Assembly (NCBI RefSeq): GCF_035046485.1
Contig: NC_085137.1
Span: 339,936,505-340,000,504, forward strand
Length of the DNA: 64,000 nt
Source of the DNA: Aedes albopictus
Lineage: Eukaryota; Arthropoda; Insecta; Diptera; Culicidae
Direction of reading: 5' to 3'
The notes beneath the pieces are model-generated. The model was given only the letters and a program-made list of their open reading frames with translations, was not told the origin of the DNA and made no database searches. Below are positions 31,931-43,161 of the stretch, one piece after another; position 1 is the first letter of the stretch; the number at the start of each line of letters is the position of its first letter. Position numbers and translations under genes: made by a program.

Positions 31931-33092
31931 GCGTAACGCCTGTTTCTTGGCGGATAAAGAATCCCTCGCACAATACGCTCCAAGCGTCCGTCTCTGCCGC
32001 AGGCTGCGCGTTCCACCTTTGCTCGCAGCCACTGGCTTTTTATAGTTTCGTCCACGGCTAGAACCAAATCCCTAACCTTCAGATCCCTTACCTCGTCGAA
32101 CCATTTAGAACGCCGGAATATAGCCAGGTTCCATCCACTGCTCTAATGTTGGCCGGAAGTTCACAGATTCGACTGGCAACTGCTTTACCCTGTTTGACCT
32201 GCCGAGCAGAAAGTCATTTAAGGTTAAAGCCTCATGAGAGATGTATGTCAGCGGTCCGTCAACTGGTCGACGTCGAGTCCTCAGAATGCTTCCGACCGCA
32301 ATCTTCACGGAATGGACCTTCACACTCCTTCCATATGTGGGAATTGTTCGGGAAGGTTGAACATCCAACGTGTTTTGGAATTGGTGAATACGGTCGCCAT
32401 ATGATGATTTCACTACTCCATCTCACGCTAAAGTTGGTTGTCGGCTCCATGAAAATTCGTCCCGTTATCCAAATATATCTCCACCGGAGAACCCCTTCTA
32501 GAGACAAACAGATGAATTGCCATTACACACGACTCAGTTGTCAAGTTGTGCACCACTTCCAAGTGAACAGCTCGGATGGTTAGTTAGGTGAATAACTATT
32601 CGTGAAACGTAGCTTCGAAATCTCAAAGTGTTGTCTCATTTCATTCACTATTGTTTCACGGTTGGCATGCCGGAAGCAGCGATGAAACTAGTCGGTAATG
32701 AGGAAACTGATTCTATGATCCTGAGGTAGCTCCTCTCTCTCTTCTCTCTCTCTCTTCTTGGCGTAACGTCCTCACTGGGACAAAGCCTGCTTCTCAGCTT
32801 AGTGTTCTATGAGCACTTCCACAGATATTAACTGAGAGCTTCCTCTGCCAGTGACCATTTTGCATGTGTATATCGTGTAGCAGGCACGAAGATACTCTAT
32901 GCCCAAGGAAGTCAAGGAAATTTCCTTTACGAAAAGATCCTGGACCGACCGGGAATCGAACCCGTCACCCTCAGCATGGTCATGCTGAATACCCGTGCGT
33001 TTACCGCCTCGGCTATATGGATCCTGAGGTAGCATGATAGGGTATTTAGTTTCAATTGATATTCAAGAAGCTGCACCCAGACAATTTCGTTT
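31931..33092 (-). pseudogene. BEL/Pao integrase region
   Basis: On the minus strand: KYPIMLPQDHRISFLITD and HRCFRHANRETI give the His pair of the integrase zinc-binding domain, and NEMRQHFEISKLR follows. The catalytic region is recognisable but decayed at 32,460-32,520 (reading WITGRIFMEP where DNGTNFHGA is expected). Then come RPVDGPLTYISHEALTLNDF, LLGRSNRVKQLPVESVN and DLVLAVDETIKSQW, the usual C-terminal order. Integrase would splice the cDNA into the chromosome. The catalytic Asp is lost and frames shift repeatedly, so it is inactive. The Feilai-like SINE sits between its TSD copies at 32,717 and 33,020. Confidence 0.75.
32731..33019 (-). mobile_element. Feilai-like tRNA-derived SINE with 14-bp TSD
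   Basis: Read on the minus strand from 33,019, the element begins with TATAGCCGAGGCGGTAAACG (A box TAGCCGAGGCGG), then GGGTTCGATTCCCGGTCGGT (B box), a body of about 200 bp, and a GA-rich tail (GAGAGAGAGAAGAGAGAGAG). The direct repeat GATCCTGAGGTAGC occurs at 32,717-32,730 and 33,020-33,033. I recognise this as the Feilai type of Aedes aegypti, from memory. It inserted into the BEL integrase frame. Transcription would use the internal pol III promoter. Confidence 0.8.
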
Positions 33093-33422
33093 ACGTGGGG
33101 ACCCGATTTTGTCAGCCCCCGATTTTGTCTACCCCCGATTTTGTCTACCCCCGATTTTGTCAGCTTTTTGACCCGATTTTGTCAGCCTTTTTTGAAGTAA
33201 AAAATAAATTTGTATTTCATTCAGAATTTCCATTTTATAATCTTTATCAATGCAGTTGATGTCTCTAGGCGTCATAGAAAAAAATCGCAATGAACAAAAC
33301 TCGTGTAACTTTTGAAAACGGCCAAACTTTTTTTGCTAACTAACACATTGAGGCAATTTAAGGACCCAACCCTCGCCAATGTTTCAAAGCAATATTGTTT
33401 TAAATTGCTAAAAGATTCCAGC

Positions 33423-33697
33423 TCTCTCTCTTCTTGGCGTAACGTTCCAACTGGGACACATACCTACTCCTCAGCTTAGTATTTTATGAGAACTTTTACA
33501 ATTTTAATTGAGATCCCCCACAGCCAATGTTTATTTTGCATTTGTATGTACATATATCGTGTGGTAGTCAGGAAGATATAGAAGGTAGTTGAGGAAATGT
33601 CGATTATGAAATGGATTCTGAGCTAACCGGCAATCAAACTCGTGTCCCTCAGCATGGTTTTGCTGATTGGACGTGCGCTTACCACTAATGCACTTAA
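33423..33697 (-). mobile_element. Second, degenerate Feilai-like SINE
   Basis: Colinear with the copy at 32,731-33,019 (TCTTCTTGGCGTAACGT at one end, CCCTCAGCATGGT at the other) but heavily substituted; its B box reads CGAGTTTGATTGCC on the minus strand and its A box is decayed. I found no clear TSD. It is older than the neighbouring copy. Confidence 0.65.
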
Positions 33698-34611
33698 AGA
33701 CTATTCTTCTTAATTTTCTCAGGAACAGAACAAACAATAAACGCTGCCTGTTGTTGTGATTACAAGTCAATCCATTTACTTCTTTCCGGTATCTCTGGGA
33801 TTCCTCTAGGTTTACTTGTTTGGATTAATCCAAATAGGCTAACATTTGAAAAAGGCGCAACAGCCATTTCGAATTTTTGCTTCTCCCTTCCTTCTAAGCA
33901 CATGGCTCATTTTTATGTAATCTCTGACCAGTAACAGATAGAGCAGTCTCCTTTCTATCTGATAACGGGATAAGTTTGCATAAATAAATTGAAATACGCT
34001 TAGACGGGGTGGAAAAAGTTGAGACATGCAATGGTTGTTCCGCCCTTTCTTACATGTTGGTCTAGATTTATTATGAGATTCGTATTGTAGATTTCTTGCT
34101 TGGATTGCCTAAAAAATTGCTGTGGGAATTGTATTCATTAGAAACCCTTAAGGAATTCGCGATGGGATTCCCCCAAAAATTCTTGCTGCGATTCGTTCAA
34201 GAACTTTTGCGTGGTTTCTTGTGAGAATTTTGCAGGTATTTCACCAAGAATTCCGTCGGAAATTTTTGAAGGAATTCTTCTGGGAATTTTATAACGATTC
34301 ATTAAAGTGTGTCTCTTTAAGATTTTCTCAGGCATTCCTCCTGTGATTTCCCCAGAAGCTTTTCTTGAGACTTGTTCTGGAACTCCTGCTAGGGTTCCTC
34401 CAAAAGTTTTGCTGATATTCTGACAGCATTTTTTCTCAAAAATTTTCTACATGAACTCCTACAGCGATCTATCCAGGAGTTTCTCCAAAGATTTCTCCAA
34501 TAATTCCTCCTACAATTGCTACGTGGATTTATCCAGGGATTTCCCTAGCGATTCTTTTTAGACATCCTGCTGGCATTTCTCCATACATATCTGTTTGGAT
34601 AGTCCTGGAAC

Positions 34612-35273
34612 CAAGGATGGGAACACTCACTTGCAAAGAGTTACACTCACTTGCTATTTTCTCAGCTCAGAAGCGCGCAATCAAAAAACAATGTATGGAC
34701 GACTTTTTCCTTGTGGATTTATCCAAAAGTTTGCCGAATAGAGTAGGGGTCGCTCACGCAAGTTGTGATAGAGCTGCGAAGGCAACTCTCCACAAGGTGA
34801 ATGAAAATTACACTCACTTCGTGGAGAGTCGCTTTCGCAGCTCTATTACGACTTTGGTATGCGTGTTCGACCCCTACTCTAATCGGCAAACTTTTAGATA
34901 AAACCACCCAAGTAATTAGTAAGCATTTAAAATAGCATTCCTGCAGCATTATAGTTGCTCTTATGACAAGGCATTTAATGCCAATTGGCCGTATATACGC
35001 CTATAGTGCTACCCAACAGCAGGTTTTGACAAAATAACGGGCTGCCTGCATAGGCGAAACTACCGGGGGTGCCGGGGTTGCCAGGCACCCCCTGGAATTC
35101 TTATGCATTGCTGTGAAATATGGGACGATGAATGATGAATGGATGAACTAATGAAGTGGTTAACTGGGCACAAGGCAAAAGTCGTCCATACATCGTTTTT
35201 TTGATTTCACGCTTCTGGGCTGAGAAAATAGCAAGTGAGTGTAACTCTTTGCAAGTGAGTGTTCCCATCCCTG
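34612..35273. mobile_element. hAT-like element, TSD CCTGGAAC, about 70-bp TIRs
   Basis: The left end CAAGGATGGGAACACTCACT and right end (inverted) CAGGGATGGGAACACTCACT begin long inverted repeats that extend through AAGAGTTACACTCACTTGCT to AGCTCAGAAGCG. A perfect 8-bp duplication CCTGGAAC lies at 34,604-34,611 and 35,274-35,281. It is inserted in the degenerate array. No transposase frame is present. Confidence 0.85.
34720..34900. repeat. Hairpin nested inside the hAT-like element
   Basis: Arms starting AAAAGTTTGCCGA and containing GAGTAGGGGTCG and ATAGAGCTGCGAA are matched inverted at 34,825-34,900. It appears to be a separate foldback inserted in, or captured by, the element. No clear TSD. 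Confidence 0.6.
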
Positions 35274-36354
35274 CCTGGAACTTCTGCTGGAGTTTCATCA
35301 AGAAATTTTCGGGAAATTTCTATAAGAACCTCAGATATTTCCCTAAAAATTATTCATGCATTCTTCCTATGATTCCCCCAGATTGACGAGCTCCTGTTGA
35401 GATTCCTTCAGAAATTCTTGCTGGTTTTCCTGTAGGACTTTATCCAGTAATCTCTACAGGAACTCCTGTAGTGATGTATTCAGAAAATTCTGTAGATACT
35501 TCAGCAATAAATCCTATATTTCACTATGATTCCTCCGTTAGATTTCTCAATTGGGCATCTTCTATGGATTTCCCGGGGGTCCCGCTTCAGATTTTTCCAG
35601 GGTTATCCCTTGATATTTCTATAATCGCTTGGTATTGCTTCTGAAATTCCTTTAGAAAATTTTGCTGGAAACTCTTCTGAATTCATGCTAGAATTTAACA
35701 ATTCATTTCTGCTATGGTTTCTCCTTAAACTGCTCCAGATATTTCCCCAGTACTTTTTTCTAGGAATTCCTCCATGGATTTCTCAAGGAGATTTCTTCAA
35801 AGATTGTAAATGATTTCTACGGAGATTGCAGTAACGATTCTTTCAGAAATTACTTAAGGGATTTATTCGGAGCTCCTATAAAGGTTTTTGCAGAAACTAC
35901 TTATGGGATCCCTTCGGGGATGTCTTGAGGGTTACGTTCCGTATATCCTCGGGTAGTTTCTCTAAGAATTTCCCCGAATATTTCTTCAAGGATTTCTCCA
36001 GAGATTCTTTAGAGATAAGGCTCTGGAAATTGAAGTAGAAAGGCAGCGGAAACGTGGCCAATTCGGACAGTATGAGTGTCTATACTTGTCAATCAGATGT
36101 TGGTTCATTTTCATTCGTTGACAGCTAAAGTTAGATGTTATGATTTAAACTGCGCTAACCCAGTGTCAACTGTCTTCTGTAGATCACAATTACTAAGCTA
36201 GGAGAAGGCTGTGTTCGAGTAGGCATGTTATGACAAGAAGAAAAAGAAATAAAAGAATTAATAGTTCTGCTGTAAAAAAGCACTGAATGTTAACTTTGCC
36301 AAATACCATTTTTTCTGTGCCCTTAACACCCTTTCGATTTTTTTTACCACAGAA

Positions 36355-36523
36355 GGTTCGTTCAAATATTACGTAACGCAAAATTTGGCAATTTTAGACC
36401 CTATCCGCTATCCCTCCACCGCGTAACTATTTTTGAAAGAGAAATTTTAACATTTTGTATGGAGCGTAACACAGCGCTGGACCCCCCTCCCCTCATTGGC
36501 GTTACGTAATATTTGAACGAACC
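36355..36523. mobile_element. 169-bp foldback MITE with TTACGTAACGC ends
   Basis: Perfect 25-bp inverted ends: GGTTCGTTCAAATATTACGT then AACGC, complement at 36,499-36,523. It shares layout and a CCCCCCTCCCCTC stretch next to the right arm with the MITE at 30,855. No unambiguous TSD. Confidence 0.75.
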
Positions 36524-36689
36524 CAAAGCAGACCCTCCACACCTATCTCCGTCTCTGACGTGCTCAGAATAATTTTTCATGAATAAAAAATGATTTTAAA
36601 AAATGTCCCGATTTTGTCAGGTACCCGATTTTGTCAGCCCAAAATGCTACCAGGGGCTGACAAAATCGGGTCCTTACTGTACTCCGTTT

Positions 36690-37860
36690 TGGTCCATGAA
36701 TGGCCATAGTTTTTATATGATGCTCCACTTCATTGTGGAACGTCTACATGTAAATCCTCTCTGGTCTTGAGCTGATCTCCTGGAGCAATTGAAATTCTGT
36801 ACCGTAGAACCCTTGTTGCGGCTATCTCCATAAAAATTCTATCGCGGACTTCAACTCGTTTTGTTCCAATGAATGTGCTACGCTACAAGGATTCGCCTCG
36901 ATGAGATCGTAAAATGTTCATAACAAACCGATGAACATATGCCGTAGATCGAAGAAGTCGTTCCCATCTGCTGACACGATCAACTTCCACGAGTCCATTC
37001 ATTGCAGGACGATGTACATGAGACCAACGAAGTTCTTCTTCTGTAGTTAGGATAGGTTTACTTCTCTGCGGCCAATTTTCTTCCGGCCATTGATGGAATT
37101 CCGGTCCGATGTACCGCATGGGCTACCCGGATCAATTTGTGATCCGAAGCCCCGTTTGGTGGCAACATCCGCTACTTTCAGTTTCGAAGGAATCCACCTT
37201 CACGCGACAAATTCTGTGCCAGAAAGTATTTATTTCACCAGTTCGGAATTCCACATATGGTTGATAGCAACGTTGATCAGAGTGAAGCCAAACTAGAACC
37301 GTCGCCGAATCAGTCCACTGGAATCGTTGGACAGCTCAGGAATTACACTGTTTAATAGGCGAGTTCCTACTACGGTAACATGGAGATCCAAGCGTGGGTT
37401 CGTTAACAATTTCAGTGGTACCACCTGTGGATTTTGCACCGACAAGTGCTACAAAGGGACCGCGACAAGATTTCACTCGGAAGTACGTTGCGCTACAATA
37501 GGCTGACTCACTAGCATCAACGAATACGTGGACCTGAAGTGACTGCGGTACACCTCCGTGTCTGCTGTAGAGATGTAGTAGCGTGGTATCTAGATTGAGC
37601 TTAGTTGATGCAAAAAGTTGCTGGATCCAGTTTCTGTATAGCTGCTCATTGATTTCGTCGTCCCAATGAGCCACGGAAGCCTAAATATCCAACATAAGGA
37701 TCCTTCCGTGTATTAGGTGGAACGAAATTATACCCAGGGGGTCAAAAAAGTTCATGACCACCCTCAGAACCTCTCTTTACAACGGAACATGTTCCTCCCG
37801 AATGATAACCACTAAGTCACTACCCATTGTTGGGTCGTATGTGGAACAGTTATTTGTAGG
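36690..37860 (-). pseudogene. BEL/Pao RT end, RNase H and linker
   Basis: Minus-strand reading from 37,860: REVLRVVMNFFDPLG, then HLIHGRILMLDI, AHWDDEINEQLYRNWIQQLF, SLQVHVFVDASESAYCSATY (first RNase H Asp in DAS) and FVALVGAKS. The frame then decays; 37,119-36,883 holds post-RNase-H sequence (HRPAMNGLVEVDRVSRWERL), and ELKSAIEFLWR is readable near 36,800-36,850. The insert at 36,679 cuts it before the integrase. RNase H removes the RNA of the cDNA hybrid. Stops and shifts make it inactive. Confidence 0.65.
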
Positions 37861-37957
37861 AGTCTACCCCATGTCAAGAAAGGATTAAGGTGAAACGGGA
37901 CGCCGTGTTATTTTTCCTATCTTGCCTCTCTTTCTAACAATTTGCCTCGCGATTTTG

Positions 37958-38086
37958 AAGATGGTAATCTCGAGTTCTATCGCACTGAAGCTGCTAAAAA
38001 CCAATCAGCATATGCACTGCAAGTGAGCATACACAATGATAGGTTTTTGTTGCAAAATATGAAGTAGAATCTGAGATTACCATCTT
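37958..38086. repeat. Short inverted-repeat unit
   Basis: AAGATGGTAATCTC-GA and, inverted, AAGATGGTAATCTC-AGA bracket about 100 bp. Possibly a small MITE; no TSD seen. Confidence 0.45.
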
Positions 38087-38639
38087 AGTAGCCACAGAGC
38101 AATGGCGGGTATTTCCTCGACCGTCCCGTCTGCCCTTAAACACCTTCTGATTTGTCCGGGAATAGCGATTTGTCAGTATCTTCAGATTCTTCTCCAACTT
38201 CAACAGCTATTCGAGCGTCGTTTTATAGGAAATTGCAGAACACGTTTCCGGTTTTTACTGGCGGGGTCATGGCGGTCTTTGTCGTTACCAGTTTGGCCAC
38301 TTCCCCGGGTATGTACTTGGCACTGCCCGTGTACTTGTGATACCCTTGGTCACATGCTTTTACTCTCTTTTAAACTTTCGCACACACGGCGTGTCTGATA
38401 AACGAGTCGTAGTGAAGAAACCCGCGATTTCGTCGATTTCTTCCTAGAACTATCTCGGTGGCCGCATCGTGGATTTCCGGGGGAAAGCAGTCACCCGATC
38501 ATGAGCATTTTTGCGCTTAGGAAAAAACTTCGTTTGTCAGAGTGGGGTTGGCGTTCCCTTCATGTTCCCTTCTATCCTTAGGCGTTTTTGGTTCCTCCCT
38601 GGTCCTTGGCGAGGACCTACTTGGTCAACCGCACGCTAC
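38087..38639. other. Unrecognised sequence
   Basis: Short frames on both strands. The minus-strand reading GSAKYIPGEVAKLVTTKTAM near 38,250-38,330 looks protein-like but is not recognised and ends in a stop soon after. Confidence 0.3.
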
Positions 38640-38760
38640 GGCTCCGGTAGTAGCTAACCGTATATTCAATTTGCCATTCAGGTATTCGTTGAAATATTGC
38701 TTCCAACTTTCAACTTTTTCACGTCTAATTCATCATCATTTTGATCAGCCAATATCCCAC
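38640..38760 (-). pseudogene. Possible tiny LINE fragment
   Basis: On the minus strand WKQYFNEYLNGK can be read near 38,670-38,710, resembling the W-K-HF-E-LNG segment that precedes the RT domain in RTE-type elements. Only about a dozen residues support it. Confidence 0.25.
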
Positions 38761-38769
38761 GACGAGATA

Positions 38770-41403
38770 GCTAGTTGTCCAACAATTTTGTTTTCGCCTA
38801 CATTCAACAACTCAAAACTTTGATTATTATAATCCTATCTTGGATTACACGAGTTCACCTGGTTATGATTTCTCTACTCCATTGGTCCTCCATCAAACAT
38901 CAGGGTAGAGTGTATATCTACAACTCACAGAAAATAGTAGTGAAAGTGGTCGTCTGCAATAAACACTTGATGCATAACAACAATCGTCTACGAAAGTAAA
39001 CGCATGCTTCCTCCTAGCTCGTGCCCGGTAGCACTTGAAACAATCATCTGATCAGCAGCCTCCGATCGAACGAAAGCCCAAAATCCATCGTCACTTACGA
39101 CGACCGAACAAACCCCCGTTAGAGAGTGTACTTACCTCATACGTACGTCGATGGAAAACCCTGTGGCACCCTGTCGATTTTATCACTGCTGCTGCTGCTG
39201 CTCAGAGTAACCACGTGATTTCACCATTCACAACACCACACACCCAATAGGCACGGAAGCACTCGAATCCATCCGCGCACCTATCATCTCCCCTTGTTCG
39301 ACGTGTAGACATCGCATACCTACGAGGTGATGATAAATGACCCGTACAACCCGAACCGTGATTCCCACTACCAATCAAGCGTTCGTCGTTCGTTGATGGT
39401 CGAACGATGGCGATCGAAATATTCCCACCGAAAACCCACACAACACCTAAAAGCGCACCATCTCTCCTTGGAAAAGGTAGGGTAGGTACGCGAAACCAAT
39501 CGAACCTGTCAAAGTGGGAAATAATTTTTCAAACTCCCGAAAATAGACAAAACCTCCACCCGGGACCAGCACAGGAACAAAAGCCTCCGTTATGCTTCCT
39601 ACCCCCTCGCGCGCGGGAACAAAAGGAAGAAACCCACTTGCCGGGCACCCCCTTCTTCCTAAAGGCGGTTTTGAACTGTGTCGGGTTGAGGACTGTGTTG
39701 TGAATGAATCGATCTCCCGCACGTCCGGAACGTCACGGTTAACGCGCCCGGTCCAAAACACCATCCACCGCACCACCGCACCGACTCTCGGTATTGTGCT
39801 GTTAATCTGTGTTAATTAAATCTCCTGGCCGATGATGCTGCGGACCTCGACGAAGACAAGTGGTCGTCGGACTCGGAGGAGCAAAAGCGAGCTGAAGCTC
39901 TCTTTATGTGGCTTAAAATTTGATTTGGATGTCAATCATAATCGCTGTTGGCGGAGTCTTGATTTCATTATTCGTAAACGCTACGGAGCTGCTGCTCTTC
40001 GAGACCTGTTGCTGCTGTTGGAGGAGTGCGGCCGGCCACGCCACATTAGACCCTGCCAGTGTATGCTTATCCACTTCTCGTGATAACATCATCAAACCCA
40101 TCCCAGCCTCGTGGGCTGTGGGCTGAGCGACGCGGTGACTCAGCGGAAATTGATTTGCCGCAGCCTGCGCGTCCTCCACGCGTATCGGACTATGTAGTCA
40201 CCCGCCTCCCTTCAACTGTGAGATGCGTGTGCTGCGCTTTGTCGAGAGTGGTCGTGTACGCCCCATCCATCAGACTCCTTCCTTGAAGTGGCCTTGACTT
40301 CCAATTTCTTCGGCAATCATTAGACACAACCTTGTGCGAGTGAAAACCGGGTCCCCGGAACGCAACAGGCTCGTTGAGAACTGACAAGCTGTAGTGATGC
40401 CCGGACGAAGTCACCGGCCCTACTCCAGGGTGCTGACAGGCCCCTCTTCTCCACGGTGTGTAATGTAATAACACCTTTTCGCTGGAACAAAAAGCAATTA
40501 AGCAAGAATAATGATGACAATTGCTTCTTTTCACTTCCAATTGAGCGTTTTCAGCTGAAAAGTGAGAGAAATTAATCATGCCGGAGCTGCGGGTTCTTCC
40601 GCCGAAGTTTTTGTACCACGTCGCGCACGGACGGTACGGTTCTACACGCTCGTTGTCGCCGTAATAATTCAACCGATGCACACGGTGCTTGTGCTACGCG
40701 CCGAAAGATGAGTTCTGGGCAAACTTGACTGATGAATTCGCGCAGCATTTGAGCAGAGCAGTTGTTGTTGTTGTGTAGCGGTGTGTGCGCAATCAGACAT
40801 CTGCGCGCGCGAGAGAACAACGCTTAGGGCGGCAGACGGCGACAACGCAGCCAGCAGCGGTAGAGACGTGAGGCGCAGCGATGAATTATGCATTGTTTCG
40901 CCGTTGTCTGTCGTGAATGTGAGTGAGCCCAGCTCTGCGGTGAGGTGGTGTGTGCTTTTTGTTCTTCTCCGGTGCTTTTCAATTTTTATCCGAAGAAAAG
41001 TAAACAAATAATGCACATGAGTTATTTTGTGCCCCGTTGTTGTTGAGCAGAGGGCCGGCCACCGCGGTTCGTCGAAGGGGGCTGGATGGAGGCCTGTGTG
41101 ATGAAATGATGGGAAATAATACAAAAGTACGCTTATATGATTGATGGAATACAATGTTTTATGTAAAATGTTACACAATTGTGCAAGTTTAGCCGATTAG
41201 TCGACAAGCGGCCGGTACAAATTGCGGTACCGATGCGAATGAACCGTACGCTGCGCGGTTCAACTAAAGGTGCGCGCACTGGGGTCGAATGGTGGAAATG
41301 TTCCAGTTGATTGATAAGGCTGACGTTGCTGCAACAGTTCTTCACGAAAGCTTAAAAGCTTGGTGCTTGATTGGTTTGTTTTAGCTGAGCAAAATTATGG
41401 TTC
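38770..41403. other. GC-richer block without a recognised gene
   Basis: Contains a CTG run at 39,187-39,202 and many overlapping frames on both strands (longest about 165 codons, minus strand near 40.2-40.7 and 40.7-41.2 kb) without domains. The sequence lacks terminal repeats and is not repetitive within the window, so it may be unique host sequence such as intron or upstream DNA. I cannot say more. Confidence 0.35.
39187..39202. repeat. CTG microsatellite
   Basis: Five tandem CTG triplets. Confidence 0.8.
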
Positions 41404-41414
41404 GATTACCGACA

Positions 41415-41533
41415 GACGCGTCAACTTGGTCAAATTATTCGGGGGGGGGGGATTTTTTTTGTATGGGAAAATCGAAAAATCGTCAAACATTGGGGGGTGA
41501 AACCATGCTTGTCCCCCCTAAGTTGGCGTCTAT
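41415..41533. mobile_element. 119-bp inverted-repeat unit between 11-bp direct repeats
   Basis: GATTACCGACA occurs exactly at 41,404-41,414 and 41,534-41,544. Between them the ends are loosely inverted (GACGCGTCAACTTGG and, from the other side, AGACGCCAACTTAGG). The middle holds an 11-base G run and an 8-base T run. A long exact duplication around inverted ends suggests a MITE, and a 9-11 bp duplication recalls Mutator-like elements. Confidence 0.5.
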
Positions 41534-41544
41534 GATTACCGACA

Positions 41545-43157
41545 CATCAAATTTGCAGCTATTTGCACTCCATGAAGTGCACTCTGAAGTGTCTTGAAGT
41601 TATCTGCACCGTCTTCTTATTCGCCACCGGCTTACTCAGGATCATGTCTTTCCTGGTTGTTTCTCCCTCATGCTCGAGAGGCTAGTGCCCAGCTTATGGC
41701 ACGTTTCGAGTAACCGTTCGTTTGATTGGCCTCCACTTTTAACTTACTGGATTCACAGGTATTCTCGAAGCAGATCTCGGAAATAGGGCTGAATATTCTG
41801 CCTGAGCTTCGACATTTTAAGGAAATTTCGCCTGACTCGCTTGACCCCTTCACTCTCGTTCCTATTTATGATCTATAGCGTAGTTTTACTACCCGAACAT
41901 TGAATGCTTTGTTTCGATTCCTTTGTTCAAGGACAGACCGATTCTGAACAACCTTCCATGAAGATGACTAATTACCAGGAGCTTATAATCAGTCTTCAGA
42001 ACAGCTACGCTTCCAGAAAACAACACATCGATTCCGGCCCTGGTCAACTTCTTCATCGACATCAGATTTCCGCTCAGCTTCTGAATGTAGAAAACGTTGA
42101 CGTTGACGTTGAAGTGTATCATCAAGGTGTTGATCACGTTGCTTTTTCCCATCTACTTGGCACTTACATTTTCACTTTACTCTCCATCTTCTTCTCAACG
42201 ACATACACGGGCTTGTTGCATGCAACGTGTTACTTATTGCATTCAACATCCTGCTTAAATACGACTCGTCCTGTCCCAATGTTCTAAATTTCACATGTTA
42301 GGCCCATCGGACAAAGTGGTGTTTGTGATATGATAATTTTGAAGTAGTAGCCGTGTCATGTCAACTTCGGCAAGCCGAATCGCACGAAGTTGCCGAAGGT
42401 GACGTCACGTTCCAGAAGCTGCGAACAAATTTTCTGGCGAACGTGACATCGCGATCAGCTGATCGGTTTGTTTACATATTTTTGGCGACAAATACAGGCA
42501 AACATATACGTTCAACCGGACCTGTGAATAATTGACATCGGTCCTGTCCTTTTTTCCACATCTTTTGCATAGGCCATGAAACTGACGTCATCCTTCTTCG
42601 CTGAGCCAACTTCCCACTTAAGGCAGTTTTTGTTCATGTGTCCACGACATCCGACACTTGCCACCGGACTATTGGACTCACTAGAAAACGCTGTAAGTTT
42701 ATCTTCAACGCAATTCCCAACTCGATCGGAATCCTTTCTTTCTTCGACAAGCAGCCGCTGGCTGTTTGACGAGGTAAAGACTCCAATCTTCCCCTACGAC
42801 GTTCTACAGCGAAAGTATGACAAGGCAAGAAGAGCTGCGACACAAGCTAGGTAGATACCAAGCGAGGATCACCCTCAAATGAGTCTACTGATGTTCGGAA
42901 ATGAACACAAGAAATGTTAGACGAAACTCTAGACTGCGGTTATGGAACTACAGAAGAGAACGAGAGTTTTTGGACGAGAGTCGAGAGGGATAACCACGTG
43001 ACGTATGTGGAATTAACCATTATTGTCCCTACACTGACTGGAGAGCGGCAGTCGATGATGATGATGATGATGACGACGGCTACGGCGGCAACGTTTGTTG
43101 CTGCACTCACGCTGTAAGGTCTTATCCCTAGCTTACTAATACAAGCATGGTAATGCA
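41545..43157. other. Unrecognised sequence
   Basis: Short frames only. Repetition of AACTTCGGCAA/TTGCCGAAG near 42,362-42,400 forms a weak hairpin. A GAT microsatellite lies at 43,054-43,073. Confidence 0.35.
43054..43073. repeat. GAT microsatellite
   Basis: Six tandem GAT triplets, followed by GAC units. Confidence 0.85.
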
Positions 43158-43161
43158 TTAA

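Larger units (their letters stand above)
34137..36012. repeat. Degenerate GGAATTCCT-type array
   Basis: Loose tandem iterations of motifs such as AGGAATTCCTCC, GGGATTTCTCCA and GAATTCTTCTGGG, spaced about 20-24 bp, on both sides of the hAT-like element at 34,612-35,273. Individual units are too diverged to align by eye. It has no coding meaning that I can see. Confidence 0.6.
33094..36679. mobile_element. pogo-like TA-flanked element with CCCGATTTTGTC repeats
   Basis: The right end, inverted, reads CAGTAAGGACCCGATTTTGT and the left end CGTGGGGACCCGATTTTGTC, with TA on each side (33,092-33,093, 36,680-36,681). CAGT-like ends with TA duplication recall pogo elements. The left 100 bp carry five direct copies of CCCGATTTTGTC and the right end three more. 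The 3.4 kb between carries no transposase but a second SINE, a long degenerate array, a hAT-like element with an inner hairpin, and a MITE. It splits the BEL frame between 36,690 and 33,090. Confidence 0.6.
31560..37860 (-). mobile_element. Decayed BEL/Pao LTR retrotransposon with nested insertions
   Basis: Minus-strand BEL/Pao protein sequence can be followed from about 37,860 (end of RT/start of RNase H) to about 31,600 (C-terminus after integrase). The chain is broken by a 3.6 kb pogo-like element at 33,094, a Feilai-like SINE at 32,731 and a TA-flanked MITE at 31,642. Stops and shifts are frequent. RT proper, gag and the LTRs are not seen. It is clearly older than the BEL copy at 57-64 kb. 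Confidence 0.7.

Noticed and set aside
33098..33190. CRISPR-like repeat cluster (CCCGATTTTGTC)
   Set aside because: Spacers are a few bases long and of variable length, the context is eukaryotic, and the motif recurs at the other end of the same element.
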